DNA of 64,000 nt from an uncultured Pelagibacteraceae bacterium (GCA_902585045.1 CACICB010000001.1:124001-188000); one strand, 5' to 3'. Counted from the first letter of the stretch, positions 1 to 9,664 are shown. Notes: a model not told the origin generated them from the letters alone. Numbers and translations: made by a program.

Positions 1-1469
1 GGTTTATCATTTTTTTCACTTAAAAAAGAATATGTAATAGAATTACCTAAAAAATTATAGTTTGGATCAGTATAACGGAAATCTCCTATCAGGGACTCTT
101 CATCTGCCTGAATCTCTAGACCAACTGACTTTCCTTGTCCTAGCCAATTATTTTCTTTTATATTGAACGCTATAGTACCACCAGATGTGCCCACGCCAGC
201 TCCAGCACTAATTTCTCCAGTTGGTCTCTCTTCAACATTAATATCAATTATTTTTAAATTATTTTCACTTCCGTCAGTAATTTCATACGTTACTTCATTA
301 AATATATTTCTTGCTTTTATTTTTGCTATTGATTTTTTAAGACTTAAATTAACAAATGGATCGCCTTCATCTAATATAAGTTCTCCTCTTATTACGTCTT
401 CATTAGTAACATTATTACCAGTAATATTAACTCTCTCAACTAGATCCTTAGGTCCCTCATAAATGTTTAAGGTGATATTAATCGAGTTGTTTTGGATATC
501 TTCTTGAACATTATGTTCAACGAACTGCAAATTATTTAATTCAATTAATCTATCTAATTCTTCTAAAAGTTTTTTTATTTTAAATGGTGAATAGTAGTCA
601 CCAATGTATTTCTTAAATTCATTATTAAGAGGAAAAAATAACTTTTTGTCAAAAACTTCATCAATATTGGTAGATATTTTATTAATCGTGTATCTTGTTC
701 CTTCCTCAATAGAGTACACCAAATCAGCATTTCCTTTATTATTAATTTCTGCAATATTAGAACTTATTTTAATATCATAGTAGCCCAAAGACTTATAATA
801 ATTTAAAAGTAATCTCTTATCTAAACTAATTAAATTTTCACTTAAATTTGTATTGTTAGAAATTACTTTCCAAAATTTATCTTCATCACTAGCTATTACG
901 TCCCTTAATCTTCTAGATCTAATATTTTTATTACCGATAAAATTTATAGAAGAAATCTTAGTTTGCTCTCCTCTTTCGATCTCAATGAGCAAATCTAAAT
1001 TTTCATTATCGATCTCTCTAATTTTCGCATCTACTTGAGCAAAATTATAACCTAAGGAGGAATAAAGTTTTTTTATTATATCAATATCTTTTGCTAGATT
1101 TGCTTTAATAAAGGGTCTTTTAGATTTGATTTTTATTAGTTTTTTTATTTCTTCTACATTTCCTTTTTTTGGTTCACCTAAAATAACTAATTGATTTACA
1201 AAAGGATATTCTTTTACGATTATTTTTAAAGTTTTATTGCTTAAATTTATTTCAATATTTTCAAAAAAATTAGTCGAGTTAAGATTACTTAAAACTTTAT
1301 TAATATCACTTTCTGTAAAATCTTTATTTAGCTCAACTTCCCCATAAATTTTGATAGTTTCATCTGATATTCTTTTATTTCCCTCAATAATAATATTTTT
1401 AACTACCTCAGCTCTTGAAACTGAGAAGAATAATAAAAAGAACGATAAAATAATAATTTTTTTAGTCAT
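1..1469 (-). CDS. bamA: Outer membrane protein assembly factor BamA (partial, C-terminus outside window)
   Basis: My own translation of the minus strand from the ATG at 1469 gives an open frame of about 489 codons to the window edge; the ORF track omits it because it has no stop here. It begins with a signal peptide (MTKKIIILSFFLLFFSVSRA), then repeated POTRA-type modules (for example NIIIEGNKRI, SINFIGNKNIRSRRLRDVI, VNITGNNVTNEDVIRGEL) and reaches the start of the barrel (ERPTGEISAGAGVGTSGG). BamA is the barrel core of the BAM complex that inserts outer-membrane proteins. Its start overlaps the end of dxr by 8 nt (ATGACTAA). The usual upstream neighbour rseP is missing. The family assignment is firm; most of the barrel lies outside the window. 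Confidence 0.93.
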   Translation of the reverse strand, partial: MTKKIIILSFFLLFFSVSRAEVVKNIIIEGNKRISDETIKIYGEVELNKDFTESDINKVLSNLNSTNFFENIEINLSNKTLKIIVKEYPFVNQLVILGEPKKGNVEEIKKLIKIKSKRPFIKANLAKDIDIIKKLYSSLGYNFAQVDAKIREIDNENLDLLIEIERGEQTKISSINFIGNKNIRSRRLRDVIASDEDKFWKVISNNTNLSENLISLDKRLLLNYYKSLGYYDIKISSNIAEINNKGNADLVYSIEEGTRYTINKISTNIDEVFDKKLFFPLNNEFKKYIGDYYSPFKIKKLLEELDRLIELNNLQFVEHNVQEDIQNNSINITLNIYEGPKDLVERVNITGNNVTNEDVIRGELILDEGDPFVNLSLKKSIAKIKARNIFNEVTYEITDGSENNLKIIDINVEERPTGEISAGAGVGTSGGTIAFNIKENNWLGQGKSVGLEIQADEESLIGDFRYTDPNYNFLGNSITYSFLSEKNDK

Positions 1470-2628
1470 TTAAATTCAATTCTTTTTTAATATGTTCTCT
1501 TACCCATTTATCAATTTTAGTAATTTCATGAATATTTTTAGGGTTTGTTATAGCATATTTTTTGTAATTTCTGTCATTTAGTATCTTCAATATGGTTTTA
1601 GAAATGCTTAAAAAAGGTATCTTTTTCTTGAGAAACAGTTCAACTAATATTTCATTAGCCGCATTGATAATAATGGAAGTTGATGGATATTCATTCAGCC
1701 TATTTTTCAAATTGATGACAGGGAATATATTTTTATCAACTTTACTAAAAACTAAATTTTCTAATTTTTCTTTATTTTTATTATTTTTATAAAATTCTTT
1801 AATATTTAGCTTTCCATCAAACATTGCATTAGCTAGAGGAATTATCATTGATGTGTCGTGGTAAATAAACATTGATAATCCATTTTTTATTTTTATGATC
1901 GCGTGAACTAGAGAATTGGGATGGATTAATATGTCTAATTTATTATTAGGTATATCGAATAATTTTTGAGCTTCAATTAATTCTAAAATTTTATTCATAA
2001 GTGTTGATGAATCTATAGTAATTTTTTTTCCCATTTTCCACTTTGGATGTCTAAGAGCCTCTTCAGGCGAAATTTTATGCATTTGTTTTTTTTTATAATT
2101 CAAAAAAGGACCTCCAGAGGCTGTGATATATATTTTTTCTATTTCCTTGCGATCGAGGTTTTCAATTAATTTAAAAATTGAATAATGTTCAGAGTCTACT
2201 GGAATTATTGATGTTTTATTTTTAACTGCAAGTTTTTTCATAAGAGGCCACCCACAAATTACTGACTCTTTATTCGCAATCAGAATTTTTTTGCTATATT
2301 TTATGAGTAATAGCGTAGGTTCTAATCCAGCGATACCAGGGATAGCAGCAATACTAATGTCTATTTTTTTTAAATTAATCTTTTTAAAATTATTAAATAT
2401 TTTGACTTTTTTATTTTTAAATTTATTTTTTACTTTTTTGAAAACCTTTGAATTATTTATAATAAAATATTTTGGTTTATATATTTTGATTTGCTTGCAA
2501 ATCAACTTATAATTATTATTTGCAGCTAATAAAATAATTCGAAATAATTGTCTTTTTCTATCTATTATTTTTAAAGATGAGAGCCCAACTGATCCTGTAG
2601 ATCCTAAAATTGAAATATTTTTTTTCAT
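1462..2628 (-). CDS. dxr: 1-deoxy-D-xylulose 5-phosphate reductoisomerase
   Basis: Converts 1-deoxy-D-xylulose 5-phosphate to 2-C-methyl-D-erythritol 4-phosphate, the second step of the MEP isoprenoid pathway, using NADPH. The 388-aa protein opens with the NADPH-binding motif GSTGSVG (residues 9-15) and contains the substrate/metal-site motifs PVDSEH, ASGGPF and NKILELIEAQ expected of DXR. Full family length. It shares one base with the end of cdsA (TAATG) and overlaps bamA by 8 nt, so it is translationally coupled on both sides. Isoprenoids from this pathway feed UppS two genes upstream. Confidence 0.97.
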   Translation of the reverse strand: MKKNISILGSTGSVGLSSLKIIDRKRQLFRIILLAANNNYKLICKQIKIYKPKYFIINNSKVFKKVKNKFKNKKVKIFNNFKKINLKKIDISIAAIPGIAGLEPTLLLIKYSKKILIANKESVICGWPLMKKLAVKNKTSIIPVDSEHYSIFKLIENLDRKEIEKIYITASGGPFLNYKKKQMHKISPEEALRHPKWKMGKKITIDSSTLMNKILELIEAQKLFDIPNNKLDILIHPNSLVHAIIKIKNGLSMFIYHDTSMIIPLANAMFDGKLNIKEFYKNNKNKEKLENLVFSKVDKNIFPVINLKNRLNEYPSTSIIINAANEILVELFLKKKIPFLSISKTILKILNDRNYKKYAITNPKNIHEITKIDKWVREHIKKELNLND

Positions 2629-3278
2629 TAGAATAATAAAATAAGAAAGATGAAGCCAAAAGGAAGGCCAAAAAATACACTATCTAATCTATCTAGTACT
2701 CCTCCATGTCCTGGAAAAAAATTTCCTGTATCTTTAACATTGCTTTTTCTTTTAAGGAAAGAAAAAAATAAATCACCTATTTGGCAAATCATAGAAGTTA
2801 GTAAACCAACTAAAATAATTTTGATATTTATTATATTAGTAAAATAAAAAATGCTAAGTGAAAAAAAAATACTAGAGAATAAAAAGGATCCCACAGATCC
2901 TGATTTTGTTTTTTTTGGACTCAGTTTTGTTAATTTGGGACCTTTAAAAATTTTACCAACAATAAATCCTCCAATATCTGATGCAATACAAGTTAGTAAA
3001 ATTAGAAAAAGTAAAATTTTTAGTTGAAAAAAAGATGAAAAGTAAAAAAAGAAAAAAGAAAATAAGAAAATATATATAATAAAAATTAAATTTAAAAAAA
3101 ATTTAAATAATGGTTTTTTAGATATTTTGTTAATCAAGCTAGTAAACTCTATTATAGATAGAACACCCAACACAATAAGTGTATAAATAAGCATAAATTT
3201 TGAGTAGAATAGTAATGCTGCTAAAAATAGTAATACTATGGAAGTAAAAACTCTTTTTTTTAAATTTTTTTCAATCAT
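2628..3278 (-). CDS. cdsA: Phosphatidate cytidylyltransferase (CDP-diglyceride synthase)
   Basis: Makes CDP-diacylglycerol from phosphatidate and CTP, the branch point of phospholipid synthesis, in the inner membrane. The 216-aa sequence is mostly hydrophobic segments and ends with the CDS family signature SFLKRKSNVKDTGN followed by FPGHGGVLDRLDS, which carries the metal-binding Asp residues. It is shorter than the E. coli enzyme (about 285 aa), having lost N-terminal membrane segments, as many alphaproteobacterial forms have. Overlaps uppS by 4 nt and dxr by 1 nt. Confidence 0.95.
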   Translation of the reverse strand: MIEKNLKKRVFTSIVLLFLAALLFYSKFMLIYTLIVLGVLSIIEFTSLINKISKKPLFKFFLNLIFIIYIFLFSFFFFYFSSFFQLKILLFLILLTCIASDIGGFIVGKIFKGPKLTKLSPKKTKSGSVGSFLFSSIFFSLSIFYFTNIINIKIILVGLLTSMICQIGDLFFSFLKRKSNVKDTGNFFPGHGGVLDRLDSVFFGLPFGFIFLILLF

Positions 3279-3940
3279 ATAGCGCCATAATTTCTTTTAA
3301 TCTTTTTGAATTTATTTATAACTTTTTTTAAGTCTTTAGACTCGAAATCTGGCCAGAGTTTTTTCAAGAAAAAAAGTTCAGCATAAGCTAGTTGCCATAG
3401 CATAAAATTACTGAGTCTTTGATTTCCACCAGTCCTAATTAATATTTCTGGATCTGGCATATTTTTTGTATAAAGATTTCTCTCTAAGTTTCTTAATGAT
3501 ATTTTTTTATTCTTTTTGACAGCCATTAATATTTCATTTTTTCCGCCATAATTAATTGCTAAATTAACATTAATATTTTTATTTTTTTTAGTTAGATTTT
3601 CGCATTTAATTAAAATATTTCTAAGATCTCTTGGTAGTTTTTTTATTTCTCCTAGAATATTGATTTTTATACCCTGCTTAGTCACGCTATCTATTTCTTT
3701 AAAAAAATAATTCTTGATAAGTTTAAATAAAAAATTAATTTCAGTTTTCGGTCGTTTCCAGTTTTCAGATGAAAAAACAAAAAATGTAACGAACGGAATT
3801 CTATGTTTTATTGAACTTTTGACAATTTTCTTTACAGTCTCAACACCTTTTAAGTGTCCATAATTTCGTCCTTTATTTTTTTTTCTACCCCACCTACCAT
3901 TGCCATCCATGATAAAGGCAATATGGTTGAGTTTGTTCAT
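3275..3940 (-). CDS. uppS: Isoprenyl transferase (undecaprenyl diphosphate synthase)
   Basis: A cis-prenyltransferase that elongates farnesyl diphosphate with isopentenyl diphosphate to the C55 carrier lipid used for peptidoglycan and surface glycans. The N-terminal motif MDGNGRWG (residues 11-18) contains the catalytic Asp12, and the C-terminal RTGGNQRLSNFMLWQLAYAE is the diphosphate-binding family signature. The length of 221 aa is slightly below the usual 240-250. It overlaps frr by 4 nt and cdsA by 4 nt, in the conserved frr-uppS-cdsA-dxr order. Its product is used by the MraY/WecA-like transferase at 40326-41387. Confidence 0.96.
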   Translation of the reverse strand: MNKLNHIAFIMDGNGRWGRKKNKGRNYGHLKGVETVKKIVKSSIKHRIPFVTFFVFSSENWKRPKTEINFLFKLIKNYFFKEIDSVTKQGIKINILGEIKKLPRDLRNILIKCENLTKKNKNINVNLAINYGGKNEILMAVKKNKKISLRNLERNLYTKNMPDPEILIRTGGNQRLSNFMLWQLAYAELFFLKKLWPDFESKDLKKVINKFKKIKRNYGAI

Positions 3941-4497
3941 ATTTGAATAATCTCTTTTTCTTTTAATGACAATATTTTTTCAATATTTTCTATATTCGTA
4001 TCAGTTAATTTTTGAATATTTTTTTCAAAATTCTTACTTTGATCCTCTGAGATCGTCTTATCCTTTAATTTTTTTTTTAATTCCTCATTTGCCTCACGTC
4101 TAATATTTCGTATTGATATTTTAGATTTTTCTCCCATATTTTTTAAAATTTTAATTAAATCTTTTCTTCTTTCTTCAGTAAGGTCAGGGATTCTTAATCT
4201 TATTATTTGTCCATCGATTTGTGGATTGATACCAAGTTCTGATTTTTGAATAGCTGATTCAATATTAGATATATTAGCTTTATCCCAAACCTGAATTGAA
4301 ATTAACCTTGCTTCGGGTACACTTACAGTGCCAAGTTGTTCTATTGGCATTAATTGCCCGTATACATCAATTTTGATAGTATCAAGCATATTCACATTTG
4401 CTCTTCCTGTCCTCAAAGTAGAAATATCTTTTTTCAAAGAGTGAATGCTTTTATCCATTTTATTTGAATAGTTTTTTTCATTAAATTCACTACTCAT
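3937..4497 (-). CDS. frr: Ribosome recycling factor
   Basis: Splits post-termination ribosomes together with EF-G. The ORF track starts 11 codons earlier, but I prefer the ATG at 4497 (MSSEFNEKNY, 186 aa). This matches the family length of about 185 and has a clear Shine-Dalgarno GGAGAAGG just upstream, inside the end of tsf. Conserved RRF features include SLKKDISTLRTGRAN, IRIPDLTEERRKDLIK-like helix III and IRNIRREANEELKK. The start lies one base from the tsf stop. In most bacteria pyrH sits between tsf and frr; here it does not. Confidence 0.96.
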   Translation of the reverse strand: MSSEFNEKNYSNKMDKSIHSLKKDISTLRTGRANVNMLDTIKIDVYGQLMPIEQLGTVSVPEARLISIQVWDKANISNIESAIQKSELGINPQIDGQIIRLRIPDLTEERRKDLIKILKNMGEKSKISIRNIRREANEELKKKLKDKTISEDQSKNFEKNIQKLTDTNIENIEKILSLKEKEIIQI

Positions 4498-4498
4498 T

Positions 4499-5365
4499 TT
4501 AAATACCTTCTCCAACTTTATATCTAACAAATTTTAGTATTTTAATTTCTTCACTCAATGAGTTTTCCCTCAAAATATCAGAAACTTTTTTTTTAGGATC
4601 CATTATCCAAAGCTGATTTAACAAAGAATTATCATCTAAATATTTTTTAATTTTTCCTTTAGCGATTTTTTCAACCATATCTTTTGGTTTACCTGAATTT
4701 ATTATTTCAGCTTTTATAATTTCTAACTCTTTATTAACAATTGTTTTATCAATTTCATCACTTTTAATAGCTAATGGACTTGATGCTGCTATATGCATGG
4801 CTAATTTATTTCCAATATCATCGTTTTTGCCTTTAATAATTCCGTCTAGCGTAACTATTGAAACTATTTTTCCTATATTTTTTTCAGTTGCAGAATGAAT
4901 GTAAAAGAAATTTAAACCTTTTTTATTACTAAAAAAATCACATCTTCTAATTGTAATTTTTTCACCGATTTTTGCTATCAAACTCACAAGATTATCTTTT
5001 ACAAAATTGCCATCACTCATTTTAGAATCTTGAAGTTTCTTAAGGTCTCCTTTTACAGAAAAATTTATAGTTGAAAGTTCTTTACAAAAATTTTTAAAAT
5101 TTTCATTTTTCGCAACAAAATCGGTTTCACTATTTATTTCAATAATTGAAATTTCGCCATTATTCTCATTAGCCAAAACTAAACCATCGGAAGCTGTACG
5201 GTCCATTTTTTTTGAGGCTTTTGCTATTCCTTTTTTTCTTAAAAACTCAATAGATTTTTCTATATCTCCTTTGTTCTCATCTAAAGCGACTTTACAGTCT
5301 TTAAAACCAACTCCAGTAATTTCTCTGAGTTTTTTAATATTATCTAGTAAGTCTTTATTTGACAT
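4499..5365 (-). CDS. tsf: Elongation factor Ts
   Basis: Nucleotide exchange factor for EF-Tu. The 288-aa protein has the N-terminal UBA-like region with LREITGVGFKDCKVAL, and the core contact motif SETDFVAKNENF that inserts into EF-Tu, followed by two EF-Ts dimerisation-type subdomains. It follows rpsB after a 24-nt gap, as in nearly all bacteria. No convincing Shine-Dalgarno precedes its ATG, so it may depend on translation of rpsB. It is followed at once by frr. Confidence 0.97.
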   Translation of the reverse strand: MSNKDLLDNIKKLREITGVGFKDCKVALDENKGDIEKSIEFLRKKGIAKASKKMDRTASDGLVLANENNGEISIIEINSETDFVAKNENFKNFCKELSTINFSVKGDLKKLQDSKMSDGNFVKDNLVSLIAKIGEKITIRRCDFFSNKKGLNFFYIHSATEKNIGKIVSIVTLDGIIKGKNDDIGNKLAMHIAASSPLAIKSDEIDKTIVNKELEIIKAEIINSGKPKDMVEKIAKGKIKKYLDDNSLLNQLWIMDPKKKVSDILRENSLSEEIKILKFVRYKVGEGI

Positions 5366-5389
5366 AGGGAAATATTTTTAAATATAGGT

Positions 5390-6124
5390 TTATTTTTCCT
5401 TAGACTCTATTTTTTTGGGTTCTTTCTCAGTGCCTTTAATAAATTTTTCAGCATCTTTAATTGTGTTTTTTAAAAGATCACAATAAAGATTGATTGATCT
5501 TCTTGCATCATCATTACCTGGGATCGGGAAATTAATATCTGTAGGGTCTGAGTTTGTATCTAATACAGCTATAATTGGTATGCCTAATTTTTTTGCCTCT
5601 GCAACGGCTAAAGATTCAATATTTGTATCTATAATAAATATTAAATCTGGAGTTTTTTTCATGTCGGCTATACCACCTAAAGATCGTGCAAGTTTTTCTT
5701 TTTCTTTGCCAAATTTAAGTATTTCTTTCTTAGTAAAACCTAAGTTTTCTTTTGAAAGTTGATCGTCCAATTTTTTTAATCTTTTGATAGAATTTTGAAT
5801 AGTATTCCAATTAGTTAACATGCCTCCTAGCCATCTATAATTTACATAGTATTGACCAGTATCTTTTGCAAGGTCTTTGACTTGTTCAGAAGCTTGTTTC
5901 TTTGTAGAAACTACGAGTAGTTTACCGCCGCTTGCTATAACTTTATGTACTTGAACAAGAGCATTCTTAATAAATTCTACAGTCTGTGTTAGATCAATTA
6001 TATGAATTGAATTTTTTTCACCAAAAATATATTTTTTCATTTTTGGGTTCCATCTTAAAGTTTTGTGACCAAGATGGACGCCAGCTTCGAGCAATTGTTT
6101 AATGTCAACTTTTGGTACGTTCAT
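5390..6124 (-). CDS. rpsB: 30S ribosomal protein S2
   Basis: Small-subunit protein S2. The ORF track begins 34 codons too early; homology places the start at [20 protein letters not shown], giving ATG at 6124 and 244 aa. Conserved features include [33 protein letters not shown] and [14 protein letters not shown]. The extra residues in the track are the 5' leader, which carries a promoter-like element and a possible hairpin (see separate entries). First gene of the rpsB-tsf-frr-uppS-cdsA-dxr-bamA unit. Confidence 0.97.
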   Translation of the reverse strand: MNVPKVDIKQLLEAGVHLGHKTLRWNPKMKKYIFGEKNSIHIIDLTQTVEFIKNALVQVHKVIASGGKLLVVSTKKQASEQVKDLAKDTGQYYVNYRWLGGMLTNWNTIQNSIKRLKKLDDQLSKENLGFTKKEILKFGKEKEKLARSLGGIADMKKTPDLIFIIDTNIESLAVAEAKKLGIPIIAVLDTNSDPTDINFPIPGNDDARRSINLYCDLLKNTIKDAEKFIKGTEKEPKKIESKEK

Positions 6125-6180
6125 ATTTTTTTTCCGGTTAATCCACCACAGTAATTCCATCATATAAATGGACCGGTAGG
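6125..6180 (-). promoter_or_regulatory. Possible structured rpsB 5' leader
   Basis: Read on the minus strand, this leader contains CCGGTCCAT, a 7-nt spacer, ATGG, an 18-nt bulge and ACCGG, ending just before the weak ribosome-binding site GGAAAA and the rpsB ATG. The arms CCGGT/ACCGG and CCAT/ATGG can stack into one bulged hairpin (plus-strand 6134-6176). S2 represses its own mRNA through the leader in E. coli, so a regulatory role is plausible. The fold is only my reading of short complementary arms. Confidence 0.35.
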
Positions 6181-6215
6181 AAATTATCCTTACAACTGTG
6201 TGCGAAATTAATCTT

Positions 6216-6243
6216 GATATATACAATCGTTCTAAAAAATCAA
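6216..6243 (-). promoter_or_regulatory. Candidate rpsB promoter
   Basis: On the minus strand TTGATT (6238-6243) is followed after 16 nt by TATATC (6216-6221), a reasonable sigma70-type pair. It lies in the only sizeable gap (123 nt) between dnaE and rpsB, where a new transcription unit would be expected to start. The same TATATC -10 hexamer occurs in the candidate tRNA-Val promoter. Confidence 0.45.
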
Positions 6244-6247
6244 TACT

Positions 6248-9200
6248 CTAAACGGTAATTTTTTCAACGTAATCCTTGGATTTTAAAGCTTTGAGATGGT
6301 TTAGATCAAATTTTCTTGTGTTTTGAAGTGAATAATGAGCTATTCGGTTTTTATCTTTTATAACAAGTTGTACTTTTGTTTCTCCATTTTTTGACAAAAT
6401 TTCTTTAATCTCATTAAGATTAAAATTTTCTTTTAACTCAATTGTGACTTTTGAGTAAGGTTTATTTATCACTTCATCCAGACTAACTATTTTCCTTACA
6501 TTAATTCTTTTTTTTGTTTGTTCTCCAGGAATTTTGTCCTTTTGTAAAGTAATAACAAAGGATTCGGACTCTTTTAGCTTGTCTCTATTTTTAATCAAAA
6601 TTTCTGCAAATAAAAATAACTCAAATTCACCTTTTTTGTCACTAAATTTTACTATTGCATATGGAGTGCCCTTTGAGCTTTTTTTTTCTTGAATTGACAT
6701 AACTGTTCCTGCAACTGAACTCTCGTTATCGTTATCGTTATAAAATTGTTCAAATTCTTTTATTTTTAATTGGTTAAATAAATCATTATATTCAGTTAAA
6801 GGGTGGCTGGAAATATAAAAGCCTAATGACTTAAATTCTTCGGCTAATAGTTCTTTTTGTAACCAAGGCTTAGAAGGTAAAAAATCAAAATCGTTTTCAT
6901 AATTTTCATTATTTTCAAAAAGATTTGCTTGATTATTATCCTTCTCATCATTAAAATTTTTGATTTGCTGAATTATTTTAGGTATGGAATTAAAAATTTT
7001 ATTTCTGTTTTTATCAAACTCATCAAAAACGCCAGCTTTTGTCAAACCTTCCAGCTGTAATTTATTCACGTCTTTTGGGTTAACTCTTTTCATAAAATCA
7101 TAAAAAGATTTAAACAAACCATTTTTTTCTCTTTCAAAGATAATGTTTGAAATAGCTTCAAAGCCAACGTTTTTAATAGCGCCTAGACCATAATAAATCT
7201 TTCCATTTAAAGCTTTAAATTCTGCGAAAGATCTATTTATCGAAGGTTTTATTAAATCAATATTTAATCTTTTAATTTCTGCTACAAATTCTCTTAATTT
7301 AGAAGTGTTGGTTAACTCAGTAGACATTGTGGCAGCTATAAAATCTTCTTTATAATAAGTTTTGAGAAAGGCAGTTTGATAAGCAATTAATGCGTATGCT
7401 GCAGCGTGACTTTTATTAAAACCATACTGAGCAAAAGGTTCGATTTTAGTAAACACAAAATTTGCTACGTCTTTAGATATACCATTTTTTATTGCACCAT
7501 TGATAAATCTCTCTTTTTGTCTATCTAACTCTGCTTTTTTTTTCTTTCCCATTGCTCTTCTTAATATATCAGCTTCACCAGCTGAAAAACCAGCGAGTGT
7601 CTGAGCAATTTGCATCACTTGCTCTTGATAAATTATAATTCCGTAGGTCGGTTTTAAAATTTTTTTTAAAACTGGATGAATATAGTCTGGTTCTTTCAGT
7701 CCATTTTTACAATCATTATAAATTGGGATATTGCTCATTGGTCCTGGACGGTACAAAGCAACTAAAGCAATAATATCATCAAACTTATTTGGTTTCATTT
7801 GTTTAATAGCTTCTCTCATACCGGCGCTTTCTAATTGAAACAATCCAGTAGTTTCGCCAGTGGCAAGTAAAGAGAAAACCTTTTCATCGTCCTGATTTAT
7901 CTTATTAATATCAATTATAATATCTTTAACCTTTAATCTTTTTATTGTTTTATCAATGATAGATAATGTTTTAAGACCCAAAAGATCAAATTTAACTAAA
8001 CCTGCATTTTCAGACGAATACATGTCATACTGTGTTGAAGGTAAAATCAAATTTGATGTATGATCTATATATAATGGAAATTGTTCAACTAATTTTTCGC
8101 CAGCAATTACAACTCCAGCTGCATGTGTAGCCATATTTCTATTTAAACCTTCTAGTTTTAAAGATAGCTCAAGAAGTTTTTTTACTTTTGGGTTATTCTT
8201 TACTTCTTCTTTAAATCTAGGTTCTCTATCGATAGACTCTTGGAGAGAGAGGGGTTTGGAAGGATCAAATGGTACCATTTTACAAAGTCTATCAACATGG
8301 CCATAAGATAACCCTAAAACTCTCCCTATATCTCTTAAAACCATTCTGGCCTTAAGCTTTCCAAAAGTAATTATATGAGCAACTCCACCTTTATATTTAT
8401 TTTTTAAGTATTCAAAAACTTGATCTCTTTTCTCTTCACAAAAATCGATATCAAAATCAGGCATAGAAATTCGATCTGGATTTAAAAATCTCTCAAAAAT
8501 TAAATCATACTCGATTGGATCTAAATCAGTAATATCTAAACAATAGGCCACAAGTGAGCCAGCGCCAGAACCTCTACCAGGACCAACTGGAATTGAGTTT
8601 TTTTTAGCCCATTTAATATAATCTGAAACGATTAGGAAGTAGCTAGCATAATCCATAGAATTAATAATATTTATTTCATGGTTTAAACGATCCTCATAAA
8701 TATTTTGTAACTGATCTAGAGTTTTTGATTTATTTTTTTTTTGGATAAAATTAATTAATCTTTGTTTTAACCCCTCTCTTGCTTGTCTTTTTAATTCATC
8801 TTCTGGTGATTTGTTTTGATCCTTAGCTATCGAAGGAAGAATTGGTTTTGATTTTTTTAGTTTAAAATTAAATCTTAAATGAAAATTATAATTATTTTCT
8901 AAAGCTTCAGGAATATCTAAATAAAGTTTAGCAATCTCATCCTGTTTTTTCAAAAAATGTTGGTCACTAAGTTTAAATCTATTTTTGTCGTCAACAAAAC
9001 TTTTTTCTCCTACGCATCTCAAAGCATCATGTGCTTCATACATTTCTTTGTTTATATAAAAAACTTCTTGAGTTGCAATAATTGGAATGTCAAATGAATT
9101 TGAATTATTGAGAAGATAGTTTTCAAAGTTTTTTTCGTTTTTTTCATTATGTCTTTGAATTTCAAAATATATTCTATCTACAAAATGTATTTTAAGTAAG

Positions 9201-9664
9201 TTAATTATCTCATGAAAATTTTTTAATTTGTTTAATTGATATAATTTTCCAAAAAAATCTCTATAATTACCAGTTAGTAGAATTATATCTTTATTATAAG
9301 TAATTAAATCTTTGATCTGACAACATGGAACTTTCGTTTCCTTACTATTAAGATAACTAAGAGAGGATAGTTTGGTTAAATTTTTATAACCTTCCTCACT
9401 TTGTGCATATAATGTTACTTTTCCAATTATATTTTGATCTTTAAGATTTATTTGAGTTCCAATTATCGGTTGTGTGCCCACTTTAGATAATTTGTCTGAA
9501 AATTCTAAGGCACCACATAAATTGAAACTATCTGCCAAGCCTAGTGATTTTATTTTATTATTTTTACAATAATCAGCCAAATCATCGATCTTAATAGCTC
9601 CTTCGCAAATTGAATATTGAGTATGAATTTTAAAGTTATTAAAAGTTTTACTTATGACGTGCAT
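6248..9664 (-). CDS. dnaE: DNA polymerase III alpha subunit
   Basis: The replicative polymerase subunit. An N-terminal PHP domain (KIHTQYSICEGAIK, SLGLADSFNLCGALEF) is followed by the C-family polymerase core: GPGRGSGAGSLVAY, the catalytic aspartates in PDFDIDFCEEKR, HAAGVVIAG, EADILRRAMGKKK and YGFNKSHAAAYALIAYQ. A helix-hairpin-helix region and an OB fold (VAGTVMSIQEKKSSKGTPYA) come near the C-terminus. The track starts at a GTG; I prefer the ATG two codons on (9664, 1138 aa). It overlaps lolD by 17 nt and is the last gene of the long nuo-led train. Confidence 0.97.
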   Translation of the reverse strand: MHVISKTFNNFKIHTQYSICEGAIKIDDLADYCKNNKIKSLGLADSFNLCGALEFSDKLSKVGTQPIIGTQINLKDQNIIGKVTLYAQSEEGYKNLTKLSSLSYLNSKETKVPCCQIKDLITYNKDIILLTGNYRDFFGKLYQLNKLKNFHEIINLLKIHFVDRIYFEIQRHNEKNEKNFENYLLNNSNSFDIPIIATQEVFYINKEMYEAHDALRCVGEKSFVDDKNRFKLSDQHFLKKQDEIAKLYLDIPEALENNYNFHLRFNFKLKKSKPILPSIAKDQNKSPEDELKRQAREGLKQRLINFIQKKNKSKTLDQLQNIYEDRLNHEINIINSMDYASYFLIVSDYIKWAKKNSIPVGPGRGSGAGSLVAYCLDITDLDPIEYDLIFERFLNPDRISMPDFDIDFCEEKRDQVFEYLKNKYKGGVAHIITFGKLKARMVLRDIGRVLGLSYGHVDRLCKMVPFDPSKPLSLQESIDREPRFKEEVKNNPKVKKLLELSLKLEGLNRNMATHAAGVVIAGEKLVEQFPLYIDHTSNLILPSTQYDMYSSENAGLVKFDLLGLKTLSIIDKTIKRLKVKDIIIDINKINQDDEKVFSLLATGETTGLFQLESAGMREAIKQMKPNKFDDIIALVALYRPGPMSNIPIYNDCKNGLKEPDYIHPVLKKILKPTYGIIIYQEQVMQIAQTLAGFSAGEADILRRAMGKKKKAELDRQKERFINGAIKNGISKDVANFVFTKIEPFAQYGFNKSHAAAYALIAYQTAFLKTYYKEDFIAATMSTELTNTSKLREFVAEIKRLNIDLIKPSINRSFAEFKALNGKIYYGLGAIKNVGFEAISNIIFEREKNGLFKSFYDFMKRVNPKDVNKLQLEGLTKAGVFDEFDKNRNKIFNSIPKIIQQIKNFNDEKDNNQANLFENNENYENDFDFLPSKPWLQKELLAEEFKSLGFYISSHPLTEYNDLFNQLKIKEFEQFYNDNDNESSVAGTVMSIQEKKSSKGTPYAIVKFSDKKGEFELFLFAEILIKNRDKLKESESFVITLQKDKIPGEQTKKRINVRKIVSLDEVINKPYSKVTIELKENFNLNEIKEILSKNGETKVQLVIKDKNRIAHYSLQNTRKFDLNHLKALKSKDYVEKITV

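Noticed and set aside
163-462. 99-aa plus-strand ORF
   Set aside because: Antisense to bamA, which has clear POTRA homology; a shadow frame.
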